A stretch of DNA of 64,000 bases from Streptomyces sp. PCS3-D2 (GTDB lineage Bacteria; Actinomycetota; Actinomycetes; Streptomycetales; Streptomycetaceae), in the NCBI RefSeq assembly GCF_000612545.2, contig NZ_CP097800.1, positions 2,229,001 through 2,293,000 on the forward strand, in the 5' to 3' direction. Shown in pieces: positions 52,234 through 60,182 of the stretch. A model generated the notes under the pieces. That model did no database searches and was not told the origin of the DNA. It saw only the letters and a program-made list of their open reading frames with translations. Numbering within the stretch: the stretch's first letter is position 1; the number at the start of each line of letters is the position of its first letter. The translations under genes and the position numbers were made by a program.

Positions 52234-53976
52234 TTACAGGAAGTACAGGCGGTTGAGGGAGACCGACTCGGCGGCCTCGGAGCGCAGGGGTTCCCCGTCG
52301 AGGGAGACCAGTCCGCTGTGGGCGTCCACGTCGACCGCACCCGTCCGGGAGTTGAGGAGCAGGTCGCCGGGGCCGATGCCGCGGGTGCCGCGGACGGCGA
52401 CCCGGCGGCGGCGGGTCGGCATCGCGTCGCCGCCCAGGGCCGCGGCCGCGGCGGAGACGAAGGCGACGGAGATGTCGGCCGCGGTGGCCCCATAGGCGCC
52501 GAACTGCGGCCCGAGGACGAGGGGTTCGCAGGTGTCGGTGGCGGCGTTGGGGTCGCCGGTGACCCCGTAGGCGGGGAAGCCGGACTTGAGGACCAGCTGC
52601 GGCTTGGCCCCGAAGAACTGGGGGCGCCAGAGCACGAGGTCGGCGAGCTTGCCGACCTCGATCGAGCCGATCTCGTGGGCCAGGCCGTGGGCGATGGCCG
52701 GGTTGATGGTCAGCTTGGCCATGTAGCGCAGTACGCGGGCGTTGTCGTCGCCCTCACCGTCGCCCTCCAACGGGCCGAGCTCGCCCTTCATCTTCGCGGC
52801 CATCGCGAAGGTGCGGCGGATGGTCTCGCCCGCGCGGCCCATGCCCTGGGCGTCGGAGGAGGTGATGCCGATCGCGCCCAGGTCGTGCAGGACGTCCTCG
52901 GCGCCCATCGTCCCGGCCCGGATGCGGTCGCGGGCCATGGCGGCGTCGCCGGGAAGGTCGGGCTTGAGGTCGTGGACGGAGACGATCATCCCGTAGTGCT
53001 CGGCGACGGCGTCCCGGCCGAAGGGGAGCGTCGGATTGGTGGAGGAGCCGATCACGTTCGGCACGCCCGCCATCTTCAGCACGTTCGGGACGTGACCGCC
53101 GCCGCAGCCCTCGATGTGGAAGGCGTGGATGGTCCGGCCGTCCAGCACCCGCAGGGTGTTTTCGACGGAGAGGCATTCGTTGAGGCCGTCGCTGTGCAGG
53201 GCGACCTGGACGTCGTGCTCCTCGGCCACCCGCAGCGCGGTGTCCAGGGCCCGGGTGTGCGCGCCCATGTCCTCGTGCACCTTGAAGCCGCTGGCGCCGC
53301 CCTCGGCGAGGGCCTCGACGAGGGGTGCGGCGTCGGAGGAGGAGCCGCGGGCGAGGAAGCCGATGTTCACGGGCCAGGCGTCGAAGGCGTTGAAGGCGTG
53401 CTTCAGGGCCCACGGGGAGTTGACGCCGACGCCCCACACGGGGCCGAACTCCTGGCCGATGACGGTGGTGACTCCCGCGGCGAGCGAGGCCTCCATGATG
53501 CGCGGGGACAGCAGGTGGACGTGCGTGTCCACGGCGCCGGCGGTGGCGATCAGGCCCTCGCCGGAGACGATCGAGGTACCGGTGCCGACGACGACGTCGA
53601 CGCCGTCGAGGGTGTCGGGGTTGCCGGCCCGGCCGATCGCGTGGATGCGGCCCTCGCGGATGCCGATGGAGACCTTGCGGATGCCGAGGACGGCGTCGAT
53701 GACCAGGACGTTGCTGATCACGACGTCGCAGGTGTCGCGGACCGCGGCCCCCTTCAGGTGCAGGCCGTCGCGGGCGGTCTTGCCGAAGCCCGCCAGGAAC
53801 TCCTCCCCCGGCTTCTGCGCGTCGGCCTCCACGCGGATGGTCAGCCCGGAGTCGCCGAGGCGGACCCGGTCCCCCGCACGAGGGCCGAAGACGGCCGCGT
53901 ACTCGTGCGGATCGATGTGCCGGCTGCCCGGCGCGCAGTGCGCACTGTGGTCGGTGTGCGGGGTCTGCCTGCTCAT
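52234..53976 (-). CDS. ureC: Urease alpha subunit, divergent form
   Basis: A 580-residue urease alpha/amidohydrolase. By motif comparison the nickel ligands appear conserved: His-x-His in VDTHVHLLSP, the carbamylated Lys and a His in GFKVHEDMGA, and His in ALHSDGLNE. The glycine-rich HIEGCGGGHVP and Asp in SSDAQGMGR are also present. The flap motif differs. Canonical CHHLD is VHDLK here, keeping the general-base His but losing the adjacent Cys, and WGAT is MGAH. It lies 11 bp after ureAB. No ureDEFG nickel-insertion genes are in the window. It could be a true urease served by accessory proteins elsewhere, or an enzyme with shifted specificity. Confidence 0.9.
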   Translation of the reverse strand: MSRQTPHTDHSAHCAPGSRHIDPHEYAAVFGPRAGDRVRLGDSGLTIRVEADAQKPGEEFLAGFGKTARDGLHLKGAAVRDTCDVVISNVLVIDAVLGIRKVSIGIREGRIHAIGRAGNPDTLDGVDVVVGTGTSIVSGEGLIATAGAVDTHVHLLSPRIMEASLAAGVTTVIGQEFGPVWGVGVNSPWALKHAFNAFDAWPVNIGFLARGSSSDAAPLVEALAEGGASGFKVHEDMGAHTRALDTALRVAEEHDVQVALHSDGLNECLSVENTLRVLDGRTIHAFHIEGCGGGHVPNVLKMAGVPNVIGSSTNPTLPFGRDAVAEHYGMIVSVHDLKPDLPGDAAMARDRIRAGTMGAEDVLHDLGAIGITSSDAQGMGRAGETIRRTFAMAAKMKGELGPLEGDGEGDDNARVLRYMAKLTINPAIAHGLAHEIGSIEVGKLADLVLWRPQFFGAKPQLVLKSGFPAYGVTGDPNAATDTCEPLVLGPQFGAYGATAADISVAFVSAAAAALGGDAMPTRRRRVAVRGTRGIGPGDLLLNSRTGAVDVDAHSGLVSLDGEPLRSEAAESVSLNRLYFL

Positions 53977-53987
53977 GCCGTGGTCCC

Positions 53988-54725
53988 TTACGGGCGGTCG
54001 GCGGGGCCGGACTGGCCGGCCCCGGTCGGGGTGGCGCCCAGGTAGCCGCAGGCCGCAGCGCGGCGCAGGGCCTCCTCCCTGGCTCCGGGGGCGTCGAGGG
54101 GGCCGTCGACCAGACCCGCGAACCCGATCGCGACGCGATCGCCGCCGATGGGGACCAGACCCACGTCGCCCTCGCCGTGCGGGTCGAACCGTACGGAGGA
54201 GCCGGCCGGCACGCACAGCCGCATGCCGTAGGCCGCGGCGCGGTCGAAGTCCAGGCGCGGGTTCGCCTCGAAGAAGTGGAAGTGCGAGGTCACGCTGATC
54301 GGCACGTCGGCGGTGTTGCGCACGTGCAGGTGCGCGGCGGGCTCCGGCTGAGGGACCCCGGGGCCGGGGACCACGGCGCCGGGGACCACGGCGCCGGGGG
54401 CGTCGTCGCCGAGCGGCACCGCGCCCCGGACGGGGGACGAGACCACGGCGAGGCGGGATCCGTCGTCGAAGACGGCCTCCACGTGCACCTCGGTGACGAC
54501 GTCGGCGACGCCCGGCAGGACGTCGTCGGGGCCCAGCACGCAGCAGGCCTCCTCGATGGCCTCGGCGAGCCGCTTGCCGTCGCGCGCGGCCTCACAGACC
54601 GTGTCCGCGATCAGCGCGGTGGCCTCCGGGACGTTGAGCTTCAGGCCACGGGCCCGCCGGGCCCTGGCCAGTTCCGCAGCGCTGCGGAGGAGCAGGCGGT
54701 CACGCTCCGTAGGGGTCAGCCGCAC
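53988..54725 (-). CDS. ureAB: Urease gamma-beta fusion subunit
   Basis: A 245-residue fusion. The gamma domain (residues 1-100) starts (M)RLTPTERDRLLLRSAAELAR and has LKLNVPEATALIADTV and GVADVVTEVHVEAVFDDG. The beta domain (about 100-225) has LHVRNTADVPISVTSHFHFFEANP, FDRAAAYGMRL and SVRFDPHGEG. The two are joined by a GAVVPGAVVPG-type repeat linker. The start is GTG 54725. It is the first gene of the ureAB-ureC-aguA-tetR operon, divergent from the permease. Confidence 0.93.
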   Translation of the reverse strand: MRLTPTERDRLLLRSAAELARARRARGLKLNVPEATALIADTVCEAARDGKRLAEAIEEACCVLGPDDVLPGVADVVTEVHVEAVFDDGSRLAVVSSPVRGAVPLGDDAPGAVVPGAVVPGPGVPQPEPAAHLHVRNTADVPISVTSHFHFFEANPRLDFDRAAAYGMRLCVPAGSSVRFDPHGEGDVGLVPIGGDRVAIGFAGLVDGPLDAPGAREEALRRAAACGYLGATPTGAGQSGPADRP

Positions 54726-54749
54726 GCCGATCCACCACCTCTTGAGTCG

Positions 54750-54776
54750 AAGAGTTAGAGCATCACTCTAACTCTT
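54750..54776. promoter_or_regulatory. Perfect 11-bp inverted repeat between ureAB and the permease
   Basis: AAGAGTTAGAG (54750-54760) and CTCTAACTCTT (54766-54776) flank a 5-bp CATCA spacer, 25 bp upstream of the ureAB start. It is a very strong operator candidate, probably for the operon's own TetR regulator. Confidence 0.75.
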
Positions 54777-54814
54777 GATTTGGTTGGCGGGAATCATTGA
54801 CCTGAACACAAGGC

Positions 54815-54839
54815 TTGAGCCACATTGAGTGTCGCTCAA
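54815..54839. promoter_or_regulatory. Second inverted repeat upstream of the permease
   Basis: TTGAGCCACA (54815-54824) and TGTCGCTCAA (54830-54839) pair at nine of ten positions around a TTGAG spacer, 42 bp before the permease start. It is either a second regulator site or an mRNA leader hairpin. Confidence 0.55.
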
Positions 54840-54881
54840 ACACAAGCGCAACCACCCCCCGCCCTGCCAAGGGAGTCCCCC

Positions 54882-56306
54882 ATGCCCATCGAACAGCGCG
54901 GAGTCGACACCATCCCGGAGGAGGAGCGGACCAGCGGTCCCCGTGACCTGATATCGATCCTCCTCGGCTCCAATCTGTGCCTCGGTGTGATCGTCTTCGG
55001 CTGGCTGCCCCCGTCCTTCGGACTGGGCCTGTGGCCCTCGGTCACGGCCATCGTCACCGGCACCCTCGTCGGCATCGCCTTCACCGCGCCGCTGGCGCTC
55101 GTCTCCCTGCGCACCGCGACCAACCTCTCCACCTCCAGCGGCGCGCAGTTCGGTGTGCGCGGGCGGCTCGTGGGGTCGGTGGTGGGCCTGCTGCTCTCGC
55201 TCGGCTACACCGCACTCACGCTGTGGATCGGCGGCGACGTGATGGTCGGCACCCTCGCGCGGCTCACCGGCCTCCCGGACACCGGCCTCTCGCGGGCCGT
55301 GATGTACGGCCTGCTCGCCGCGTGCACCGTCGTCGCGGCCGTCTTCGGCTACCGGCTGCTGCTGCGCATGAGCAAGGTGCTGTCCATCGGCATGATGGTG
55401 CTGCTGGCGGTCGGCGTCGTCGCCTACGCCCCGGACTTCACCACCTCCGCGCCGCCCGAGACCCCGTACCTGCTCGGATCCTTCTGGCCGACGTGGCTGC
55501 TGGCCGCGGTCGCCGCCGGGCTCAGCGGGCCCGTCGCCTTCATCACCCTGCTGGGCGATTACACGCGCTACATCTCCCCGCGCCGGCACGGCTCGCGCAG
55601 GGTCCTGTGGGCCACCGCATTCGGTCTGCTGATCGGCCTGCTGGTCCCGCAGCTCTTCGGCACCTACACGGCACTGGCCGCCCGGGCGGGCCTGGACTAC
55701 GCCGGTCCGCTCGTGGCAGCCGCACCGCTGTGGTACCTGCTCCCCCTGCTGGTCGCCGCCGCGGCGGGCTCGGTCGGCAACGCCGGCCTGATGCTCTACT
55801 CCATGGGGCTGGACCTCGACGCGATCGTCCCCCGGGCCACCCGCACCACGGCCACCGTGATCGCCGCGGCCGCCGCGACCGCTTTCGTCTTCATCGGGTC
55901 CTTCGAGTGGGACGTGCAGTCCGCGATGACCTCGTTCGTCCTGGTGCTGACCGCGATCGGCACCCCGTGGGCCGTGATCACCCTGATCGGCCACGTGCGC
56001 TGCCGCGGGGTCTACGACGCCGACGCGCTCCAGGTCTTCAACCGCCGCTCGGTGGGCGGGGTCTACTGGTACCGGGCCGGCTGGAACGTCGCGGCCACCA
56101 CCTCCTGGGGGATCGGGGCCGCCGTCGGCCTGCTCGCCGTGACCACCCCCTCCTACGAGGGTCCGCTGCTCGCCCTCACCGGTGGCGTGGACTGCTCCTT
56201 CGTCCTGTCCGGTCTCACCGGCGGCCTCGTGTACGCCGTGCTCACGGCCCGCCGCGCTGCCGCCCCGGCCCCGGTGGCCGCCGCCGAGGAGCCTGCGAAC
56301 GCCTGA
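54882..56306 (+). CDS. NCS1-family permease (cytosine/purine/allantoin type)
   Basis: A 474-residue, roughly 12-helix membrane transporter of the NCS1 family. The start MPIEQRGVDTIPEEERTSGP precedes a helix with GSNLCLGVIVFGWLPPSFGLG. SSGAQFGVRGRLVG is the family loop, followed by FITLLGDYTRYISP and SVGNAGLMLYSMGLDLDA. NCS1 proteins import nucleobases, allantoin, hydantoins and related ureido compounds with H+ or Na+. Divergence from the urease-agmatine operon suggests a nitrogen-rich substrate. The start ATG 54882 has AAGGGAG upstream; GTG 54825 lies inside the operator region and is rejected. Confidence 0.9.
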   Translation: MPIEQRGVDTIPEEERTSGPRDLISILLGSNLCLGVIVFGWLPPSFGLGLWPSVTAIVTGTLVGIAFTAPLALVSLRTATNLSTSSGAQFGVRGRLVGSVVGLLLSLGYTALTLWIGGDVMVGTLARLTGLPDTGLSRAVMYGLLAACTVVAAVFGYRLLLRMSKVLSIGMMVLLAVGVVAYAPDFTTSAPPETPYLLGSFWPTWLLAAVAAGLSGPVAFITLLGDYTRYISPRRHGSRRVLWATAFGLLIGLLVPQLFGTYTALAARAGLDYAGPLVAAAPLWYLLPLLVAAAAGSVGNAGLMLYSMGLDLDAIVPRATRTTATVIAAAAATAFVFIGSFEWDVQSAMTSFVLVLTAIGTPWAVITLIGHVRCRGVYDADALQVFNRRSVGGVYWYRAGWNVAATTSWGIGAAVGLLAVTTPSYEGPLLALTGGVDCSFVLSGLTGGLVYAVLTARRAAAPAPVAAAEEPANA

Positions 56307-56323
56307 GGTTCCCCGTACGCATG

Positions 56324-56367
56324 CGGGCGGGCCCGCACCCCGGAGATCCGGAGTGCGGGCCCGCCCG
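56324..56367. terminator. Bidirectional terminator between the permease and ilvE
   Basis: The near-perfect 21-nt arms 56324-56344 and 56347-56367 (CGGGCGGGCCCGCAC / GTGCGGGCCCGCCCG core) lie between convergent genes. Confidence 0.85.
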
Positions 56368-56377
56368 TCTGCACGCC

Positions 56378-57463
56378 CTAGCCCAGGGGGTGCATCCAGC
56401 CGTGGGTGTCGGCGGCGTGGCCGGTCTGGAGTTCCAGCAGCGCCTTGCGCAGGCGCATGGTGACCTCGCCGGGCTCGCCGTCGCCCTGGGTCCAGTTGGC
56501 ACGCTCGGACTTGACCGAGCCGACCGGGGTGATGACGGCGGCCGTGCCGCACGCGAACACCTCGGTGAGGGTGCCGTTGGCGTTGTCGCGCTGCCAGTCC
56601 TCGGTGGTCAGGCGGCCTTCTTCGGCGGTGTAGCCGAGGTCGCGGGCGATGGTGAGGAGGGAGTCGCGGGTGATGCCGGGAAGCAGCGAGCCGGTGAGCT
56701 CGGGGGTGACGATGCGGTCCCCGTACACGAAGTACAGGTTCATCCCGCCCATCTCCTCGATCCAGCGGTGCTCGACGGCGTCGAGCCACACCACCTGGTC
56801 GCAGCCGTGCGAGGCGGCCTGGGCCTGCGCGACCAGCGAGGCCGCGTAGTTGCCGCCGGTCTTGGCCGCGCCGGTGCCGCCCTTGACCGCGCGGACGTAG
56901 TCCTCGGAGAGCCAGACGGAGACGGGCTTGACGCCGCCGGGGAAGTACGCGCCGGCGGGCGAGGCGATGACGATGAAGAGGAACTCGTTGGCCGGGCGGA
57001 CGCCGAGGCCGACCTCCGAGGCGAACATGAAGGGCCTGAGGTACAGGGATGCCTCGCCGGAGTCCGGCACCCAGGCGCGGTCCTGCTTGATCAGGGCGTC
57101 GCAGGCCTCGATGAAGAGCTCGACGGGCAGTTCCGGCATCGCCATGCGGCGGGCCGAGGCCTGGAAGCGCGCGGCGTTGGCCTCGGGGCGGAAGGTGGCG
57201 ACGGTGCCGTCGGGCTGGCGGTAGGCCTTGAGGCCCTCGAAGATCGTCTGCGCGTAGTGCAGGGTCATGTTCGCCGGGTCGATCGAGAGCGGCGCGTACG
57301 GGACCAGTTCGGCGTCGTGCCAGCCGCGGCCCTCGGTCCACTTGATCGTCACCATGTGATCGGTGAAGTGGCGGCCGAATCCGGGGCTGGCCAGGATCGC
57401 CTCGCGCTCCGCGTCGGACAGCGGGTTCGAGGAGGGCTTGAGCTCGATCGTGGGCGTCGTCAT
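56378..57463 (-). CDS. ilvE: Branched-chain amino-acid aminotransferase
   Basis: A 361-residue fold-type IV PLP enzyme of the long BCAT subgroup that makes Leu, Ile and Val from their 2-oxo acids. It contains [37 protein letters not shown], the PLP-lysine segment [31 protein letters not shown] and [13 protein letters not shown]. The start ATG 57463 has GAAGGA upstream; an upstream ATG (57538) gives an unrelated extension. It lies downstream of leuB, separated by a terminator. Confidence 0.96.
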   Translation of the reverse strand: MTTPTIELKPSSNPLSDAEREAILASPGFGRHFTDHMVTIKWTEGRGWHDAELVPYAPLSIDPANMTLHYAQTIFEGLKAYRQPDGTVATFRPEANAARFQASARRMAMPELPVELFIEACDALIKQDRAWVPDSGEASLYLRPFMFASEVGLGVRPANEFLFIVIASPAGAYFPGGVKPVSVWLSEDYVRAVKGGTGAAKTGGNYAASLVAQAQAASHGCDQVVWLDAVEHRWIEEMGGMNLYFVYGDRIVTPELTGSLLPGITRDSLLTIARDLGYTAEEGRLTTEDWQRDNANGTLTEVFACGTAAVITPVGSVKSERANWTQGDGEPGEVTMRLRKALLELQTGHAADTHGWMHPLG

Positions 57464-57637
57464 GAGTGCTTGTCCTTCACCGGTTGTGTATGGCGGACCG
57501 CGCTCACGGCGTACCAGGACGTCCGAGCTTCCCTGCATTCCGCGGCCTCGCGTTCGATTATCGCGCGCGGGCAGGCTTCGGAGAAGCGGGGGGATTGCGG
57601 CCCAGGGGAGATGGTGGCACCCGGGGCCGCACAGGAA

Positions 57638-57670
57638 AAGCCGCCGGGTCCCATTGTGACCCGGCGGCTT
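57638..57670 (-). terminator. Terminator after leuB
   Basis: A 13-bp stem (AAGCCGCCGGGTC / GACCCGGCGGCTT) with a 7-nt loop is followed on the minus strand by TT, 20 bp past the leuB stop. Confidence 0.85.
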
Positions 57671-57690
57671 CCCGAGGTGGAGCGGCCGGG

Positions 57691-58731
57691 TCAGCCGGCT
57701 ACCCGCGCGGCGAGGGCGTCGCCGATCGCGTCGGTGGAGCGGAAGGTTCCGTCCCGTTCGGTGAGGTCGGCGGAGACCGCGTCCTCGATGCGGACGGCCT
57801 CGTCCTCGTAGCCGAGGTGGCGCAGCAGAAGGGCGACCGAGAGGATCGTCGCGGTCGGGTCCGCCTTCCCGGTGCCGGCGATGTCCGGGGCCGAGCCGTG
57901 GACGGGCTCGAACATGGACGGGAAGGCGCCGGTCGGATTGATGTTCCCGGAGGCGGCCAGGCCGATTCCGCCCGTGACGGCCGCGGCCAGGTCGGTGAGG
58001 ATGTCACCGAAGAGGTTGTCCGTGACGATGACGTCGAAGCGCTCCGGCTGCGTGACGAAGAAGATCGTCGCGGCGTCCACGTGCAGGTAGTCGGTGGTGA
58101 CCTCGGGGTACTCCCGGCCGACCTTGTCGAAGATGTTCTTCCACAGGTGGCCCGCGTACACGAGGACGTTGTTCTTGTGAACGAGCGTCAGCTTCTTGCG
58201 GGGGCGGGCATTGGCCCGCTCGTAGGCGTCGCGGACGACGCGCTCGACACCGTACGCGGTGTTGACGCTGACCTCGGTGGCCACCTCGGCGGGGGTGCCG
58301 GTGCGCAGGCTGCCGCCGTTGCCGGTGTACGGACCCTCGGTGCCCTCGCGGACGACGACGAAGTCGATGTCCGGGCGGCCCGCCAGGGGGGTGGCGGTGT
58401 TGGGGAACAGCTTCGACGGCCGCAGGTTGATGAAGTGGTCGAACGCGAAGCGCAGCTTCAGCAGCAGGCCGCGCTCCAGCACGCCGGACGGGACCGAGGG
58501 GTCGCCGATGGCGCCCAGCAGGATCGCGTCGTGGCGCGCCAGGGCTTCGAGTTCCGCGTCCGGGAGGGTCTCGCCGGTGCGGTGCCAGCGCTGGGCGCCG
58601 AGATCGTATTGCTTGGTCTCCAGCTTCACATCCTGGGGCAGGACCGCGGTAAGGACCTTGAGTCCCTGAGCCACGACTTCCTGGCCGATGCCATCACCGG
58701 GGATCACTGCGAGATTGATGCTGGTCGACAT
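57691..58731 (-). CDS. leuB: 3-isopropylmalate dehydrogenase
   Basis: A 346-residue isocitrate/isopropylmalate dehydrogenase that oxidatively decarboxylates 3-isopropylmalate. Motifs are [59 protein letters not shown], the Lys in [24 protein letters not shown], and [19 protein letters not shown] for NAD. Length and residues are typical of the actinobacterial short form. A 35-bp interrupted palindrome lies 31 bp upstream. Confidence 0.96.
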   Translation of the reverse strand: MSTSINLAVIPGDGIGQEVVAQGLKVLTAVLPQDVKLETKQYDLGAQRWHRTGETLPDAELEALARHDAILLGAIGDPSVPSGVLERGLLLKLRFAFDHFINLRPSKLFPNTATPLAGRPDIDFVVVREGTEGPYTGNGGSLRTGTPAEVATEVSVNTAYGVERVVRDAYERANARPRKKLTLVHKNNVLVYAGHLWKNIFDKVGREYPEVTTDYLHVDAATIFFVTQPERFDVIVTDNLFGDILTDLAAAVTGGIGLAASGNINPTGAFPSMFEPVHGSAPDIAGTGKADPTATILSVALLLRHLGYEDEAVRIEDAVSADLTERDGTFRSTDAIGDALAARVAG

Positions 58732-58761
58732 GGCGAAACCGTACTCCGTGTCCAGCCCTCA

Positions 58762-58796
58762 GACATTTCGCGTCCACGATATGGACGCGACATGTC
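58762..58796. promoter_or_regulatory. Long interrupted palindrome upstream of leuB
   Basis: TCGCGTCCA (58768-58776) pairs with TGGACGCGA (58782-58790) around CGATA, and outer GACAT/ATGTC (58762-58766, 58792-58796) extends it, with one mismatch (58767/58791). It lies between the stop of a 42-residue gene (11 bp) and leuB (30 bp), so it is either a leuB operator or that gene's terminator. Confidence 0.55.
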
Positions 58797-58807
58797 GTAC
58801 GGGGGTG

Positions 58808-58936
58808 TCAGTGGCCGGTCGAGCCGCCGTTGTCGCGGCGGTCGAGGGCGCGCTGCAGGGCTGCGGCGGCGTTCTTGCGTGCGTCGGCCGAGGCGGAGGC
58901 GTGGCGGACGCGGCGGGCGGTGGTGGTTGCGGGCAT
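58808..58936 (-). CDS. 42-residue conserved basic peptide
   Basis: MPATTTARRVRHASASADAR is followed by KNAAAALQRALDRRDNG and ends STGH. AAGGAG precedes the ATG (58936) by about 10 nt, and codon usage is typical. It is basic, with an amphipathic Ala/Leu/Arg helix. I recall near-identical small proteins upstream of leuB in Streptomyces, but no function is known to me. The 260 bp further upstream (58937-59196) contains no other gene that I can support. Confidence 0.7.
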   Translation of the reverse strand: MPATTTARRVRHASASADARKNAAAALQRALDRRDNGGSTGH

Positions 58937-59196
58937 GGTGATCGACTCCTTGAGATCACGGCGTGGCCGGGCCACGGATGAGGGGTTCCTTCAAGGCGCC
59001 GGAAGAGGCGGGGAGCCGGGCGCCGCAGGGGTTGCCTGCCAGGGGCGCGCGCTCTCGACCGCCATTCGCCTGATCGGCGAGACGTTCGGCTCCTACCAAG
59101 CTAGGGCAGGTCCCGCTGTATGTCTCGGCAATTACTCGGACTTCCTACTATCTGAGACGCCCATCCCCCCGAAGAGACGCCCCCCGAAGGTCCGCT

Positions 59197-60081
59197 TCAG
59201 GTCCTGCCGGAGCGAAGTTCCCTGATCAGAGCCTTGACCGCGAGAGTTGCGGCGGCTTCCGACGTGGTGACATATCCCACCTCGCGCACCGGCCCCAACG
59301 GGCCCAGTCCGGCGATCTCCACGGCCTCCGTCGCGTCCCTCAGGGACAGCTCGGGCATGATCGCCATGCCGAGCCCCCGACCGACCATGGTCAGCACCAT
59401 GGCGTCGTCCTCCGCCTTGACCGTCGCCCGCGGGATCCAGTCCTGCGCCCGCCACCAGGCCCGGGTGTAGGAACCGCAGTTCTCGTCCCAGTCCATGAGG
59501 GGCAGCGACTTCGGGTCGGGGTGCCCCGCCGGGTGCACCAGGTGGTACGCCTCCTGCGCGAGCACCCCCGTCAGCAGGCCGGGCGGCGCCGCGCCCGGCG
59601 AACCGCCCAGGGTGGCGATGCCCAGATCCGCACGGCCCGCCGCCACTTCCCCCGCCGCGCCGGCACCGATCTCGCGGACCACGCGGACCTCCGGGCGGAC
59701 GCCGGGGTGCCGGGCGGTCAGTCGCTCCAGGGCGGGCGGCAGCAGGTGCAGGGCGGCGCTCCGGAACGCCGCGATCCGAAGAACGCCGTCCAGGGCGCCG
59801 CCGCCGTCGCCCCGGCCCGCACTGCGCACCTCCGCGCCCATGACCTCGTACAGCCGCAGGATGCGGCGGGCGTGTCCGACCGCCCGCTCCCCCGCCGGCG
59901 TGGGCGAGGCCCCCGCCCGTCCGCGGTCGAAGAGCACCGCGCCGAGCTTGGCCTCGCTGCCGCGCACCGAGTGCGACACGGCCGACTGGGTGAGGCCGAG
60001 CGCCGCGGCCGCGGCGGAGAAGCCGCGGGCCTCCGCGACGGCCACCAGGATGCGCAGTTCGCGCGGGAGAAGATCGGACAC
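59197..60081 (-). CDS. LysR-family transcriptional regulator
   Basis: A 294-residue LTTR. The winged HTH is at about residues 4-60 (LPRELRILVAVAEARGFSAA, then LTQSAVSHSVRGSEAKLGAVLFDR). The effector domain starts near LDGVLRIAAFRSAALHLLP and contains GRADLGIATLGG and VGRGLGMAIMPEL. The start is GTG 60081 with a GAGGTGGGG region upstream. ATG 60141 would extend it through the operator. It is divergent from the MDR reductase, its likely target. Confidence 0.92.
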   Translation of the reverse strand: MSDLLPRELRILVAVAEARGFSAAAAALGLTQSAVSHSVRGSEAKLGAVLFDRGRAGASPTPAGERAVGHARRILRLYEVMGAEVRSAGRGDGGGALDGVLRIAAFRSAALHLLPPALERLTARHPGVRPEVRVVREIGAGAAGEVAAGRADLGIATLGGSPGAAPPGLLTGVLAQEAYHLVHPAGHPDPKSLPLMDWDENCGSYTRAWWRAQDWIPRATVKAEDDAMVLTMVGRGLGMAIMPELSLRDATEAVEIAGLGPLGPVREVGYVTTSEAAATLAVKALIRELRSGRT

Positions 60082-60101
60082 CGGGGCCCCCACCTCGTGG
60101 T

Positions 60102-60116
60102 ATGAGTGATGCTCAT
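60102..60116. promoter_or_regulatory. T-N11-A LysR box
   Basis: ATGAG-TGATG-CTCAT is a perfect 5-bp palindrome that meets the T-N11-A LTTR consensus. It lies 20 bp upstream of the lysR-type start and in the divergent intergenic region. Confidence 0.6.
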
Positions 60117-60182
60117 GGATGTGTGACGTCCATGAACCCAACCCCCTGCCCGGCCCCCGGATTCCTTCCTAGCGTTGCGGAC

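Noticed and set aside
53114-54298. 394-codon plus-strand ORF opposite ureC and ureAB
   Set aside because: Antisense shadow of the urease genes with no domain.
54977-57811. 944-codon plus-strand ORF covering the permease and the region opposite ilvE
   Set aside because: It lies out of frame inside the NCS1 permease and then antisense to ilvE. The composition is random Arg/Gly-rich.
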